Shown piece after piece: positions 42,081-52,373 of a stretch of 64,000 nt of DNA. Under the pieces are notes generated by a model. It was not told the DNA's origin and searched no databases. It saw only the letters and a program-made list of their open reading frames with translations. The position numbers and the translations under genes are program-made. Each line of letters opens with the position of its first letter. Positions within the stretch are counted from its first letter, which is position 1. Origin of the DNA: Dama dama (lineage: Eukaryota; Chordata; Mammalia; Artiodactyla; Cervidae); NCBI RefSeq assembly GCF_033118175.1, contig NC_083703.1, positions 82,055,001-82,119,000 of the forward strand, written 5' to 3'.

Positions 42081-42374
42081 TAGTAAATAATTCAGAAGTT
42101 TTTTCAACCAACAAACCCAGCCACACTAACTCTTCAGCTTCTAAGTTGGAAAAGGAGATCCAATGTGTGCATGGCTTTCTTGAGTATGTCTTTCCTTTGG
42201 AAAACTATAGGGAATAATGTAATTGACTAGATCATCTCACTGTGGTGACATGTGGGTTATTCTTCAGGCTATTCACAAATAACAGAAAGGCAAAAAGATC
42301 TTTGTAAATCTGTTGACTAGAATCATATTACTTCCAAAATATCACCCTCAGTTTTAACTTTATTTGAATCTCTC

Positions 42375-42580
42375 AAGAGGTGACTCATTGGAAAAGACCC
42401 CGATGCTGGGAAAGATTGAAGGCAAAAGGAGAAGGGAATGGCAGAGGATAAGATTTTTGGATGGCATCACTAACTGAGCGGACATGAATCTGAGCAAATT
42501 CTGAGAGATAGCGGAAGACAGAGGAGCGTGGTGTGCTGCAGTCTGTGGGGTCGCAAAGAGTGGACTGAGCAACAGCAGAG
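42375..42580 (+). mobile_element. BovB copy 10, terminal 200 bp, sense
   Basis: GTGACTCATTGGAAAAGACC, GGATGGCATCACTAACTGAG and GTCTGTGGGGTCGCAAAGAG are the last 200 bp of BovB, diverged (for example GGGAATGGCAGAGG for GGGGACGACAGAGG). Confidence 0.93.
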
Positions 42581-42797
42581 ACTACTCCCTTTAGGTTAGA
42601 CTTCAGGGTTTTATTCCCTGAGTCTTTAATTTCTTCTAGAAATCAAGTTAAAAGTAATGAAAACTATCAATCCTGGGTCTTCCCAAAACAGGGTGATGCA
42701 GAGAACGCTTACAGCAATTAGCAGTGCCAACTTGATAATATGCATATATTCACTCAACAAATATTGTCCAGGCCAGATGAGTTGCTCTTTGTGGGAA

Positions 42798-42990
42798 TGT
42801 GATGGTTAATTTTACTTGTCAGATCAGTTAACCTAAGGGATGAGCTTAGGTCATAGCTGGCAAAATGTTATTTCTGAGTGTGTCTGTGATCTATGAGGGT
42901 GTTTCTGAGAGAGATTAGCATGTGGTTTGGTAAACTGAATAAAAGAGATCCATGCTCACTTTCTGACTCATCAGAGAGCTGAAGATACAG
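42798..42990 (+). mobile_element. ERVL/MaLR-class LTR fragment (MLT2-like)
   Basis: TGTGATGGTTAATTTTACTT, TCATAGCTGGCAAAATGTTA, TTTCTGAGTGTGTCTGTGA and GAGAGAGATTAGCATGTG match the first part of a common mammalian LTR family, MLT2-like as far as I can recall. The second half is absent. No viral protein sequence is present. Confidence 0.6.
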
Positions 42991-43465
42991 CGTGTTAGTA
43001 GAGTATGTGTGAAATAAAGAGAAAAGACTTAGTTTTATGCAGTGTTTTCACTGTCCTGGTAAGAACAAAACACATACGCATGTACGAACTACAAAATATC
43101 AGGTGTGTAATTTTGGTATTTCTGTACATGAACTAAATGCTTCTTTATTTGCATCTAAAGTTGGTATTGTATAACAGAAAAAGGAATGCTAAAATTTATG
43201 CTAATAATTTTAAAGTTTGTTTCATTACTTTATTTTTACTTAGAATGACATTAAATAGTAATACAAACAGAAAGTACTATGATAGGTCAAGAAAGAGATC
43301 ATAAAAGAAAGTGAAAATCTTTATATTTTAGTACCTGTAGCAGCATGTGTTTTCTGGCTTTACAGATCAGAGACCCTGTGTTTTTACTCTGTACAGGGAC
43401 CTGCAAATAATGGAGCTCATCCTGCCGGTTAGAAGCTCAAAGAGACTTTAATAAATAAACTATTG

Positions 43466-43680
43466 GGGCTTCCCTGATGGCTCAGATGGTAAAGAATCTG
43501 CCTGCAGTGTGGGAGACCCTGGTTTGATTCCTGGGTCAGGAAGATCCCCTGGAGGAAGGCATGGCAACCCACTCCAGTGTTCTTGCCTGGAAAGTCCCAT
43601 GGACAGAGGGGCCTGGTGGGCTACAGCTCATGGGTCGCAGAGAGTTGGACAGAACTGAGCAAGTGACACTCATACTAAGC
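43466..43680 (+). mobile_element. Bov-tA SINE
   Basis: GGGGCTTCCCTGATGGCTCA head, GGTTTGATTCCTGGGTC (B box), GGCAACCCACTCCAGTGTTC, CAGCTCATGGGTCGCAGAG and the ACTGAGCAAGTGACACTC tail. Confidence 0.94.
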
Positions 43681-43919
43681 AGGGAGCAGCTGGGAAGGAC
43701 GCGTCCTGACCTCTTTCCCTTCCCACTCTCTGATCTCCTTCTGGTGCCTCCTTGGCAAACCCAACAGGAAGCAGTCAGCGGGAGAGCCTGGGGGCTGCAG
43801 TCCCGTGGAATCATGTCCTCAGGGCGATAAGACAGGCCAGAGAAGAGCATGAGAAGGGTCTGGGGCAAGTTGGCAATAACAGTGGTGTAATCAGAAAAAT
43901 AAGCCATTGATCTTTCCCC

Positions 43920-44645
43920 CCAGTTCTTGGCACAGAGCTCCTAAAAGCCTTAGAGTCCCCTTGATAATAAGAACACCTTGCATATGCTCCTGGCAGGGGA
44001 AACTTGATAGCTCAGGATGGGGTTGATCACCAGAAAGACCAAGACTGAGGCAAGATTAGAGAATTGTAGCTTTCAACCCCACCCACCCCAGCCTCTAAGG
44101 AGGGGAGGAGCTAGAGATGGAGTAAAACGTCAATGGCCAATGACTTAATCAGTCATGCCTACATAATGGAACCTCCATGAAAACCCCGAAACAGTGGGCT
44201 CAGAGGGTTTCTGGGTTGGTGAACACACTGAGGTACTGGGACTGCGGGGCATCCAGAGGATGTGAAACCTTTACACCCCTTCCTGTGTGCTTTGCCCCGT
44301 GTCTGCTCCTGAGACATCATGTTTATAATAAGCAGGTAAATATAAGTATTTGCTTGAGTTCCATGAGTCATTATTGAACCTTCAGGGTTATGCCATGAAG
44401 ACCTATACATTTGTAGTTGACCTAGCAGAATGGTGGGTACCCTGGGTGCCCCATTTGCAGCTGCTATTTGAAGTAGAGGCAGTCTTATGAGACTGAGGTC
44501 TTTAATCTGTGGCTTTTCTTTGGATAGTTCGTGTGAGTACTGATCATAATTGTTAGACATGCAGTTAGTGTTAGATAATTGATTGGTATTGGGAGAAAAA
44601 AAAGAAACAACAAGACACACTTTTGGTGTTAGAAGTGGTGTCAGA
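43920..44645 (+). mobile_element. Old LTR with tRNA-Leu-like primer-site vestige
   Basis: CAATGACTTAATCAGTCATG, GGAACCTCCATGAAAACCCC, TTTCTGGGTTGGTGAACACA, CATGTTTATAATAAGCAGGT and AGTTCCATGAGTCATTATTG follow an ERVL-type LTR. It is followed by TGGTGTTAGAAGTGG (44624-44638), close to the ERVL primer-binding site complementary to tRNA-Leu. No internal genes were recognised. The long reverse frame here is chance. Confidence 0.55.
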
Positions 44646-44846
44646 AAATGGCACCAGCCCATCGCCCTACCAATCGCCATGACTAGTACTTACCTCTCCA
44701 CTAAGCGTGTTTTATTCATCTCCTTTCTAACCCTCATAGTGGGATTTAATGGACCAGCCATTGCCATCAGGAAATTACAGTTGGAGAGGTTGAAGTCATA
44801 TTTTCTCTAAGGAACAGCTATTATGTGTCTGGTCAGAGTTCACACC

Positions 44847-45307
44847 TGTATTAGTTTCCCACTGCTGCTGAAACAAATGACTACAAACTTAGTATCTTGA
44901 GGCAATACAAGTTTATTATCTCACTGGGCTAAAGGCAAGGTGTTGGTGGAGCTGTGTTTCTTGAGGAGTCGAGGAGAGAATCTGTTTCTGTGCCTTTTCC
45001 AGCTTCTAGAGGCCATCTGCATTCTTCAGCTCATGGTCTCTTCCTCCAGCTTAAACTCAGCAGAGTAGCCGCTTCCACGTTGCTGTCTCTGTCTCCGTGT
45101 GTATCTCTGTGTCTCTCTCTGACTCTGTCTCCTTCTTATAAGAACTCTTGTGATTACATTGGGCCCACTTAGATAATAAATGTTAATCTTCTCATCTCAA
45201 GATCCTTAACATAGTCATGCATGCAAAGTCCCTTTGGTCATAAACATAGGTTTCAGGGATGAGAATATGGACATTTTGGGGGAACCTCGGTTATGCCTAT
45301 CACAACA
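44847..45307 (-). mobile_element. MLT1-type MaLR LTR, antisense
   Basis: TGTATTAGTTTCCCACTGCT to GTTATGCCTATCACAACA, with TTTTCCAGCTTCTAGAGGCC, CTTATAAGAACTCTTGTGAT, TACATTGGGCCCACTTAG and ATCTCAAGATCCTTAACA inside, in the order expected for an antisense MLT1 LTR (ERVL-MaLR). Nearly full length; no internal region. Confidence 0.85.
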
Positions 45308-46199
45308 CCCAGCTCTCCCAACATCTTCCAATGCTAGATGCCAGACACTGAAAATTACTGCCATCTTGAATTTTAGAGCTCAGAGTGTTTTTTTTTAAGC
45401 CCACACACTTTGAAAATTTTAGTTGCCAAAATTTGACTCAGTAGTTTTCAATGAAAATCTACATTTTTAACTTCTTTTCAAAAAGGTGGAAGAGTGATTT
45501 CTGCAGAGTAAGGACAGACCCTGGTGGCTGCCGCTTCAGCACGAGTCGGGGACTGTTCGGTCACTGTAGTCTTCACAGTTTTCTGTTATGTTCTCAGCAT
45601 GGAGGCCACATGTGGGTCATTCATCACCTTACCCCTGGTCCCGGGGCATCTGACTTTCCATCTCAGTCTTCTGTCCTCTTCACTTTCTTCTTTCCTACTC
45701 GTATCCATCAGGTGGAGTTTGAAAGAATAAGCAAGTTTAGCACACATGCCTGAAGGTGAATTTTCAGCTTTAAAAATCCAGATATTGCCAAAATATTTGA
45801 GCCCTACTCTGTCTAATTTGGGCTTAGGTAGGCAAATAAGAAAGAAGGCAGAAACCCCACATGTAGTGATGGCCTGGGTGTGACTATAATTTAGTTTGAA
45901 AGGCTTTTGAAAATCAACCTTCTCTGTGTCCAGTGGAATGAAATGGAGCTTGTTAAAATAAGCCTTTTTCAAGTTATTGAATGTCTGCCAGGAAGACACC
46001 CTGTTCTGAAAACTCAAGCCTCCTCTTGGTTTTGGAGGAGGAATGCTGCAGGTCTTGCTAAAGTAACAGATGCCCTGCTTGCATTAAGAGGATAGGGAAG
46101 GAAGTGTGTTTGCTCTTTGTTGTTGCCACACAACAATGTATTTGCCATTGCCATTCTAGATTCAGTAGCCTTTAAATTTTGGACATGCAGCTAATTTAC
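45308..46199. other. Unannotated DNA
   Basis: No repeat or coding exon recognised. Open frames on both strands lack domains. Confidence 0.35.
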
Positions 46200-46510
46200 A
46201 CCAAGTAGCCCTCACGTCGATCCCACCTCTTCATCAGAAATGCTGGCGCCGTGCTCAGTTATGTGGCCCGTGACAAGCAGAGGCATGGCAACTCAGGTTA
46301 ATATACTGCTCCCGTTCCACAGTATGGCCCTTGCAGTCATTTCTAATGAAAAGCTGTGCTCTGTGTCAAATTAATGTGCCATGGAGTTACGTTTTGGCTC
46401 AAAAGCAAAGCCAGATAACTAATCTCTGCCTCCCACTTATTAGCAGAAGGCTGAGCTCGTTATGGCCCTTGTAAACGGGCAGTATGCTCTGCAATGCTGC
46501 TCTGCTGAGC
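46200..46510. promoter_or_regulatory. Candidate conserved noncoding element
   Basis: Repeat-free, evenly mixed composition with blocks such as TCATTTCTAATGAAAAGCTG, GTCAAATTAATGTGCCATGG and GCAATGCTGCTCTGCTGAGC, followed by a T-run and an A-run. Reads unlike its decayed neighbours. Regulatory status is inference only. Confidence 0.3.
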
Positions 46511-46556
46511 CTTGATCAGGAATAAGAGGCATCTTCCTGCCCTGGTAGGTTTGTTA

Positions 46557-46618
46557 TTTTTTTTTTTTTTTTCCTTTTTGTGCATCAAGTTCAACACAGA
46601 GACCAAAAAAAAAAAAAA
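46557..46618. repeat. Facing T-run and A-run
   Basis: A T-run at about 46557-46572 and an A-run at about 46605-46618 are separated by about 32 bp of mixed sequence. They form a simple inverted A/T repeat. Confidence 0.8.
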
Positions 46619-46780
46619 TCATATTGTTGACCACCCCAAATTAGGTACCAAAATGAAAATTAGCACTTATATAACATGTGCTTTATGTCTAGAACCTGTT
46701 TAGTCTTTTTTATGCTTATCTCTTACATAATAGATCTTGATAGAGGGAGTCTATGATATATAGGAATGTGTGGCCCCGCA

Positions 46781-46993
46781 ACAGGCTTCCCTGGTGGCTC
46801 AGATGGCAAAGAACGTGCCTGCAATGTGGGAGACCGGGGTTCCATCCCTGGGTCAGAAAAATCCCCTGGAGGAGGGCATGGCAACCCACTCCAGTATTCT
46901 GGCCTAGAGAATCCCATGGACAGAGGAGTCTAGCGGCTACAGCCCATGGGGGTCGCAAAGAGTCAGACACGACCGAGCGACTAACACGCGTAC
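46781..46993 (+). mobile_element. Bov-tA SINE, well preserved
   Basis: CAGGCTTCCCTGGTGGCTCA head, GGTTCCATCCCTGGGTC, GGCAACCCACTCCAGTATTC, GTCGCAAAGAGTCAGACACG and the GACCGAGCGACTAACACGCG tail, very close to consensus. Confidence 0.95.
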
Positions 46994-47504
46994 TCGTGGA
47001 GCCGGGACACAAGCTTATGGCGCTCAGTAGATTTTTTTTTTTTTTTCTTTTGTGCTGTAAACCCTCCTTACTCTTTATTCTGGAAACTTCACCTGCATTC
47101 CTTTCCTTCTCCCTCCAGACCATGGTGGTGGACATGTAATACAGATCAGTCCTGTAACAGTACTGCATTCTTACTGTCATAAGAAGGAACCGGCAGTGGG
47201 CACACGACCCAAGCAAAGGCAACCAGAGCCCTTCTAGGAATAGACGTGCTTAGAATGATTTACAGGGAGTTAAGGCCCTTTTCCCTTTTCCTGGCGTGCA
47301 GTTGATAACATATACATCTGGGAACACGAGTGAGACAAGCAAAGTGCTTAGGTCACAGAACCTAAGAAAGTAGTCACGCTTAGGGTCATGCGGGTGCGTG
47401 CAGAGTTGGCGCTTAAGAGTAATGCATCTGTGACCGTACGACCTGAGCCCCGGCCTCAGGAGACTCAGCCTGAGAAAGTGTGAACCTGCAGTCCCAGCAG
47501 CCCT
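46994..47504. other. Unannotated DNA
   Basis: T-run at 47031-47046. Nothing else recognised. Confidence 0.35.
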
Positions 47505-47935
47505 TCCTTCAGCAGTGGAGCTTCAGCTTCAGCATCAGTCCTTTGAATAAATGTTCACAGTTGATTTCCTTTGGGATGGACTGGTTTGACTGGCTTACTG
47601 TCCAAGGGACTCTCAAGAGTCTTCTTCAGCACCACAGTTCAGAAGCATCAGTTCTTCAGAGCTCAGAGTTCCTTATGGTCAACTCTAACATCTGTACATG
47701 ACTACTGGAAAAATCATAGTTTTGACTCTATGGACCATTGTCAGTAGTGTTATCTCTGCTTTGTGATATGCTGTCTAGCTTTGTCATAGCTTTTCTTCCA
47801 AGGAGCAAGTGTCTTTTAATTTCATAGCTGCAGTCACTATCAGCTGTAATTTTGGAGCCCAAGAAAAGTCTGCCACTGTTCCCACTTTTTCCCCATCTCC
47901 ATGGAGACACCCATTTCATATGAAGAAAAGGGAGT
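47505..47935 (-). mobile_element. BovB copy 11, internal 3' part, antisense
   Basis: Starts at TGGAGCTTCAGCTTCAGCAT, well inside the BovB 3' region, and runs to CCCACTTTTTCCCCATCTCC. Unlike the other short copies it lacks the terminal 200-250 bp, so it was broken after insertion. Diverged. Confidence 0.92.
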
Positions 47936-48029
47936 CAGTAAGCTGAGTGGGCCTCCCCTCACACTTGCAGGGCCCAAGACAAGAGGACAAATGCAGATCA
48001 CAGAGCAAGTGTCAAAGGTTAAAACTGCA

Positions 48030-48297
48030 TTTTTTAAGTTTTTTTTTCATGTGGATCATTTTTAAGGTTTATCTATTTGCTCCATTGGGTCTTGGTGGTG
48101 GCACGCAGGGTCTTCTTTGCATCAGGCTGGATCTTTTTAGTGCACGGATGGCCTCTCTGCTTGTGACACACGGGCTCTGAAGCACACGGGCTTGGTCGCT
48201 CCACAGCGTGTGGGATCTTAGTTCCCCAATCAGGGATCAAGCCAGCGTCCCCTGCATTGCAAGATGATTTTTTATCCCTGGGCCGCTGGAGAAGCCC
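48030..48297 (-). mobile_element. CHR SINE, antisense
   Basis: GGTTTATCTATTTGCTCCAT, GGTCTTGGTGGTGGCACGC, GTGTGGGATCTTAGTTCCCC, AATCAGGGATCAAGCCAGC (antisense B box), CCTGCATTGCAAGATG and GGGCCGCTGGAGAAGCCCC. Confidence 0.88.
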
Positions 48298-49380
48298 CTG
48301 AAGCTTTATTAATTAAGCTCTGCGGATAGCCTAGCTGGCATTTGTGCCCAGGAACCACCAGTCACTTCCATGTCTCCCCTTCGTGACTCCGAGGTCAAAG
48401 GGGCTGAACCCTCTCCTGACCTTCCAGCCTTGCTTCGTGGGAGCCAACTCCTATGAGCTGTCTCCCATGGGTGACTCGCTGGGGCTCAGTCACTGAGAGG
48501 CCAGGATGAGGGCCAGCAGGGAGGATGTCCTTCCTTCTTACCCACTTTCCTGACTTACAGCTGTCAGACTGTTCTAGAATAGCAGCCCTGGATCGCAGAC
48601 AGGAGAGAAGGGCACAGGTGTCTGCAGATACTAGTCTTCCAAAAAACCCACTTCAGGTTTTAGGATTTACATCAAAGCTTCCCATCTGTCTTGTTGTTCC
48701 AAGACAGGAACTCTAATTTTCTTCTCCTGATTTCCTGTTCACAAAACTTGCCAAACTTTAAGAAGTTGCTTTTATAGAGTTGAAAGGAAAAAACAAAACA
48801 AATATTTCACAGGCAGGGCCCTGAAGGTGCTACAGTCTGTATAGACAAGGGACCTGAGGCTCAGAGACATTAAGATGTGTGGTCTCAAAGTGTGTGGTCT
48901 CCAGCACGCAGGGCCTCCTTAGGTGGAGCATCTTTAAGATGCTGCTAAAAAGAGGACCCCCTGATGTGGGAGGTTCTGAATATAAAGAGTCCCTTCTCTG
49001 AGAAAGTGTTATAGGGCAACCTTAGGGAAATCCCCTTTAAGGAGCCAAAGCATTTATTTCTCTCTTTATGATTTATTTTTTTTTTGTGGGAAATAAACCT
49101 GATTTTTATTTGTTATTAAAGATCTTTGTGGCCTTTCTCTGAAAAGAGTTTCAGAAATATGAAAAAAACAAAAAAAGACAATGCTATCTACAAATTCTCT
49201 TATTGCTCCTCATTGCTAAGGTACTATGATAGCTTACCTTTATATTAATCTATTAAAGATTACATAGGAAAAATTCTGTCAGCGTCCTCAATGAGTTAAG
49301 AGAGCTATGATTAGATTTTACCACTGACCCATAATTTCTTCCCAGATTAAAAACGAAAAGGCTCAGAACTTCTGTTTCTT
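48298..49380. other. Unannotated DNA with MIR scrap
   Basis: GACAAGGGACCTGAGGCTCA with GAGACATTAAGA near 48845-48875 is a probable MIR scrap. The T-run at 49076-49086 is simple sequence. No gene recognised. Confidence 0.4.
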
Positions 49381-50081
49381 GTTAGGATGGTTGACTTCGT
49401 GCGTAAGTGTGGCTGGACTGAAGAGGCCAGAGAGCCGGTGAGGCACTGTTTCTGGCGTGGCTGTGACGCTGTCTCTGGAGGAGATTAACGCTTGCATCTG
49501 AGTGCTGGTCTCACCGATGCAGGTGGCCGTCATCCTCATCTCTTGAGGTCCTGCAGAGAACGAAAGGGCGGAGGAAGGGTGAATCTACTCTCTGTCTGAG
49601 GGGGGTCCCCCAGCTTCTGCCCTTGGACATCAGCGCTCTTCAGCCTCAGACTGCTGGCTCCCCTGGCTCTCAGGCCTTCAGACTGGGGCTTGAGTTAGAG
49701 CACCTGCTTTCCTGGACCTCAGCTTGCAAACAGCAGAGGCTTCTCAGCTTCCATTGTCGCTTGTGCCTGTCCTTCATGATAAATGTCTATCTTCGAATCT
49801 ATCTAGGCTTCGGAGGTGGCACTAGTGGTAAAGATCCACCTGCCAATGCAAGAGACTTAGATGTGAGTTCCTGGGTCAGGAAGATCCCCTGGAGAAGGGA
49901 GTAGCAACCCCCTCCAGTATTCTTGCCTGGAAAATTCCACAGACAGAGGAGCCTAGCGGGCTGCAGCCCATGGGGGTCTCAGAGAGTGGGACATGGCTGG
50001 GTGACTGAGCGCACACATCTGTTTATTCATCTGTCTGTCTTGCGTCGGCTCTCTGTCTCGGAAGAGCCCTGGCTAACACAC
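49381..50081 (+). mobile_element. ERVL/MaLR-class LTR (MLT2-like), split by Bov-tA
   Basis: Same family as 42798-42990 but longer: GTTAGGATGGTTGACTTCGT, GTCTCTGGAGGAGATTAACG, GGAGGAAGGGTGAATCTACT, TGCCCTTGGACATCAGCGCT, TGGACCTCAGCTTGCAAACA, and after the SINE GGAAGAGCCCTGGCTAACAC at the end. CpG-decayed; no internal genes. Confidence 0.65.
49805..50017 (+). mobile_element. Bov-tA SINE inside LTR
   Basis: AGGCTTCGGAGGTGGCACTA head, TTCCTGGGTCAGGAAGATC, CCCTCCAGTATTCTTGCC, GCAGCCCATGGGGGTCTCAG and the GTGACTGAGCGCACACA tail. It splits the LTR at 49381-50081. Confidence 0.92.
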
Positions 50082-51894
50082 CCGTCAGAACGATGATTTG
50101 CCTTGTGCGGACTGAAGTTTGACTGCCCTTGACTGGTATGTTTTTCACCCTCCACTTCTTATTTAGTTATTCCTGTTGATGTAACTCATCATCCACTCTA
50201 GTGTCTGAACAAACTGGGTGAGCTCTGCTGTCCAGAACCCTGGAAACAGTGGGAGGATTCCACCTTCAAACTGAGAGCAGGTGAAACTTGAAGGATGAAC
50301 AGGAGCTAGCCAGGTGAAGGTCAGCGGATGTCAGTGGAGGACGGAGTCCTTGCCAGACAAAGGAAATGTCAAAGAGGGCTGAAGGCAAGGAGGAGTTTAG
50401 CAAATTCAAGGTCCGGAAAAGTGTCTTCAAAGGGAAGAGTAAGAGGTGGAGAAGGAGGAGGGGGGCAGAGGAGGAAAGGTTGGTTAGGAGAGAAAGAGAA
50501 AGATTTGCTGAGGCTAGAGAAGTGGACGGAATTCTGCCAAGTAGAAACTGCTAACCTCACCTGGGGAAGACCTTGCGTATTACATTAAATGCGTCAGGAA
50601 ATCACTGATGGGTTTTAAAGATGTGTCTAATAAGATCTGGTTTAAGCATTTTAAAACTCATTTTGTGATTGAAGGAGAAGCAAAGTGGATCCAGCTGAGA
50701 TCCAGGTTGGATTAGGGTGATGACAATGGGTACATTAGAAATGGAATGACCTGCCTATCATGCACATGTAACATATTATGCTTGTAGTATGAATAACATG
50801 TTATATAACATAAATGTATGTTTACATGGAATGAACGTCTATCTCTTGTGTCTGAGTTCTGGGCATATTTCTTACAGTCATTTTCTCTCCCCGCCTCTTT
50901 CTTTCTAAGCTGTTCAGCCCAACTTTACCCATGTCATGGAATAGGCCAGCTATGGTAGGAGGGCTGTTTTATCTTCATGTCAGATTAGAAGCACCAAAAG
51001 TTCCCTGGGTCACAGAACTGGCTTCATAGACTGTTGGAGTTTTAAAAATAACCCTGTAGACCAACTTGTGCATGAAATGAGCTCAAAGAACAAAGAATAC
51101 AGAGCTTTGGTAAATGTGAACACCCCTCAACCTCTCTACCATCCATGCAGTTTTAAAATGTCACACTCAAGACAGATCAAGAACAAAAGCTGTTTCTACA
51201 CAAGCTAAGGAAGTGTGCAATAGGACAGTTACCTCCCAAACCTCTCTGCAGCTTTGCCGGAATTACCTGTATAGTTTAGGCAAAAATATAATTATCCAGA
51301 TTAGAATTAGAATATTGTGACTTTTACTTGCACATAGAAGTAGCCATTCAGAAGTCTTTGACATCTCTTTTCTGTTTCCACCTTTTTCCTCCTCCTAGAA
51401 AAAGCACTGGGAGAAATCACAAGAAACTCAAAATTTCCTTATTATAATATTTATCAATCAAACACTTTGTCATGGATAGTGTTAACCAAAGCTCTAGCAG
51501 GATATACCATGGGATTTGGAAGTCTTATCCTAAAGCAAACTTCATCTCAAAATATGAGCTTGTGCATGGTTTGATAAAATACTTCCTCCCTCACTGGAGA
51601 AGAACCAAAGGCAAATGTAAACAGAGATAAAAATGAAGAATCATTTAAAGCAGAGAAATGCCAAATGACCAGCTTCTGTGTTCTGTGTTGGGAGTACTGA
51701 GTTCCTGGTGTTCAAGAAAACGACTGTGCTCACCGTAGTAGCACTGCCTGAATCCACCGAACACCTTCTAATCGACAGGACTTTGTGCTTTCATCAGTGT
51801 TCTAGTACACGTCTGCCCAGGGAGCCTTTCATCCTCACAATAATTTTGTTTTGGGATGGTTAATTCTTAGGCCTGCAGAGTGGGGGAAGCGTGT
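50082..51894. other. Unannotated DNA
   Basis: About 1.8 kb. A purine-rich part at 50420-50520 gives charged open frames on both strands that lack domains. No named repeat or exon. Confidence 0.35.
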
Positions 51895-52035
51895 CATGTG
51901 CCCTGAAAAGTGACTGGCAGCATCTCTGGTCTCTGCCCATTAGATACCCACAGCACCCACCCCCATCATGAAACGCATCTCTAGGCGTTGCCAAGTGGCC
52001 TCTGGGGCAAAATTGCTCCTGGTTGTGAAACATGG
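51895..52035 (-). mobile_element. MER5A-like DNA element
   Basis: GACTGGCAGCATCTCTGGTC, CTGCCCATTAGATACCCACA, GCACCCACCCCCATCATG, CTCTAGGCGTTGCCAAGTGG, CCTCTGGGGCAAAATTGCTC and CTGGTTGTGAAACATGG follow MER5A, same orientation as the one at 37.46 kb. Confidence 0.75.
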
Positions 52036-52157
52036 TTGTAGAGGATGCTGGAAGATGTTTTGACAACCAAATCTGAGTTTCTTTGTGAGGAATTACCTCT
52101 GTTCATCAAGATAAATTCATGTGCCTGTTCTCCCATCATAAAAGCTGGCCTTACTGC

Positions 52158-52373
52158 CTGTGTGCTCACTCAGTCACGTCCAACTCTGTGTGACCCCGTG
52201 GACTGTAGCCCACCAGGCTCCTCTGTCCATCGGGTTCTCCAGACAAGAACCCTGGAGTGGGCTGCCATGCCCTCCTCCAGGGGATCTTCCGAATCTAGGG
52301 ATCGAACCTGCGTCTCTTCTCTCTCCTACACTGGCAGGCAGATTCTTTACCACTAGCAGCATCTGGGAAGCCC
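52158..52373 (-). mobile_element. Bov-tA SINE, antisense
   Basis: GTGTGCTCACTCAGTCACGT tail, CAGACAAGAACCCTGGAGTG, AGGGATCGAACCTGCGTC (antisense B box), CACTGGCAGGCAGATTC and ATCTGGGAAGCCCC. Confidence 0.94.

Noticed and set aside
44159..44680. A 173-residue reverse-strand frame.
   Set aside because: It lies antisense to an old LTR and has no recognisable domain; chance opening is the simplest explanation.
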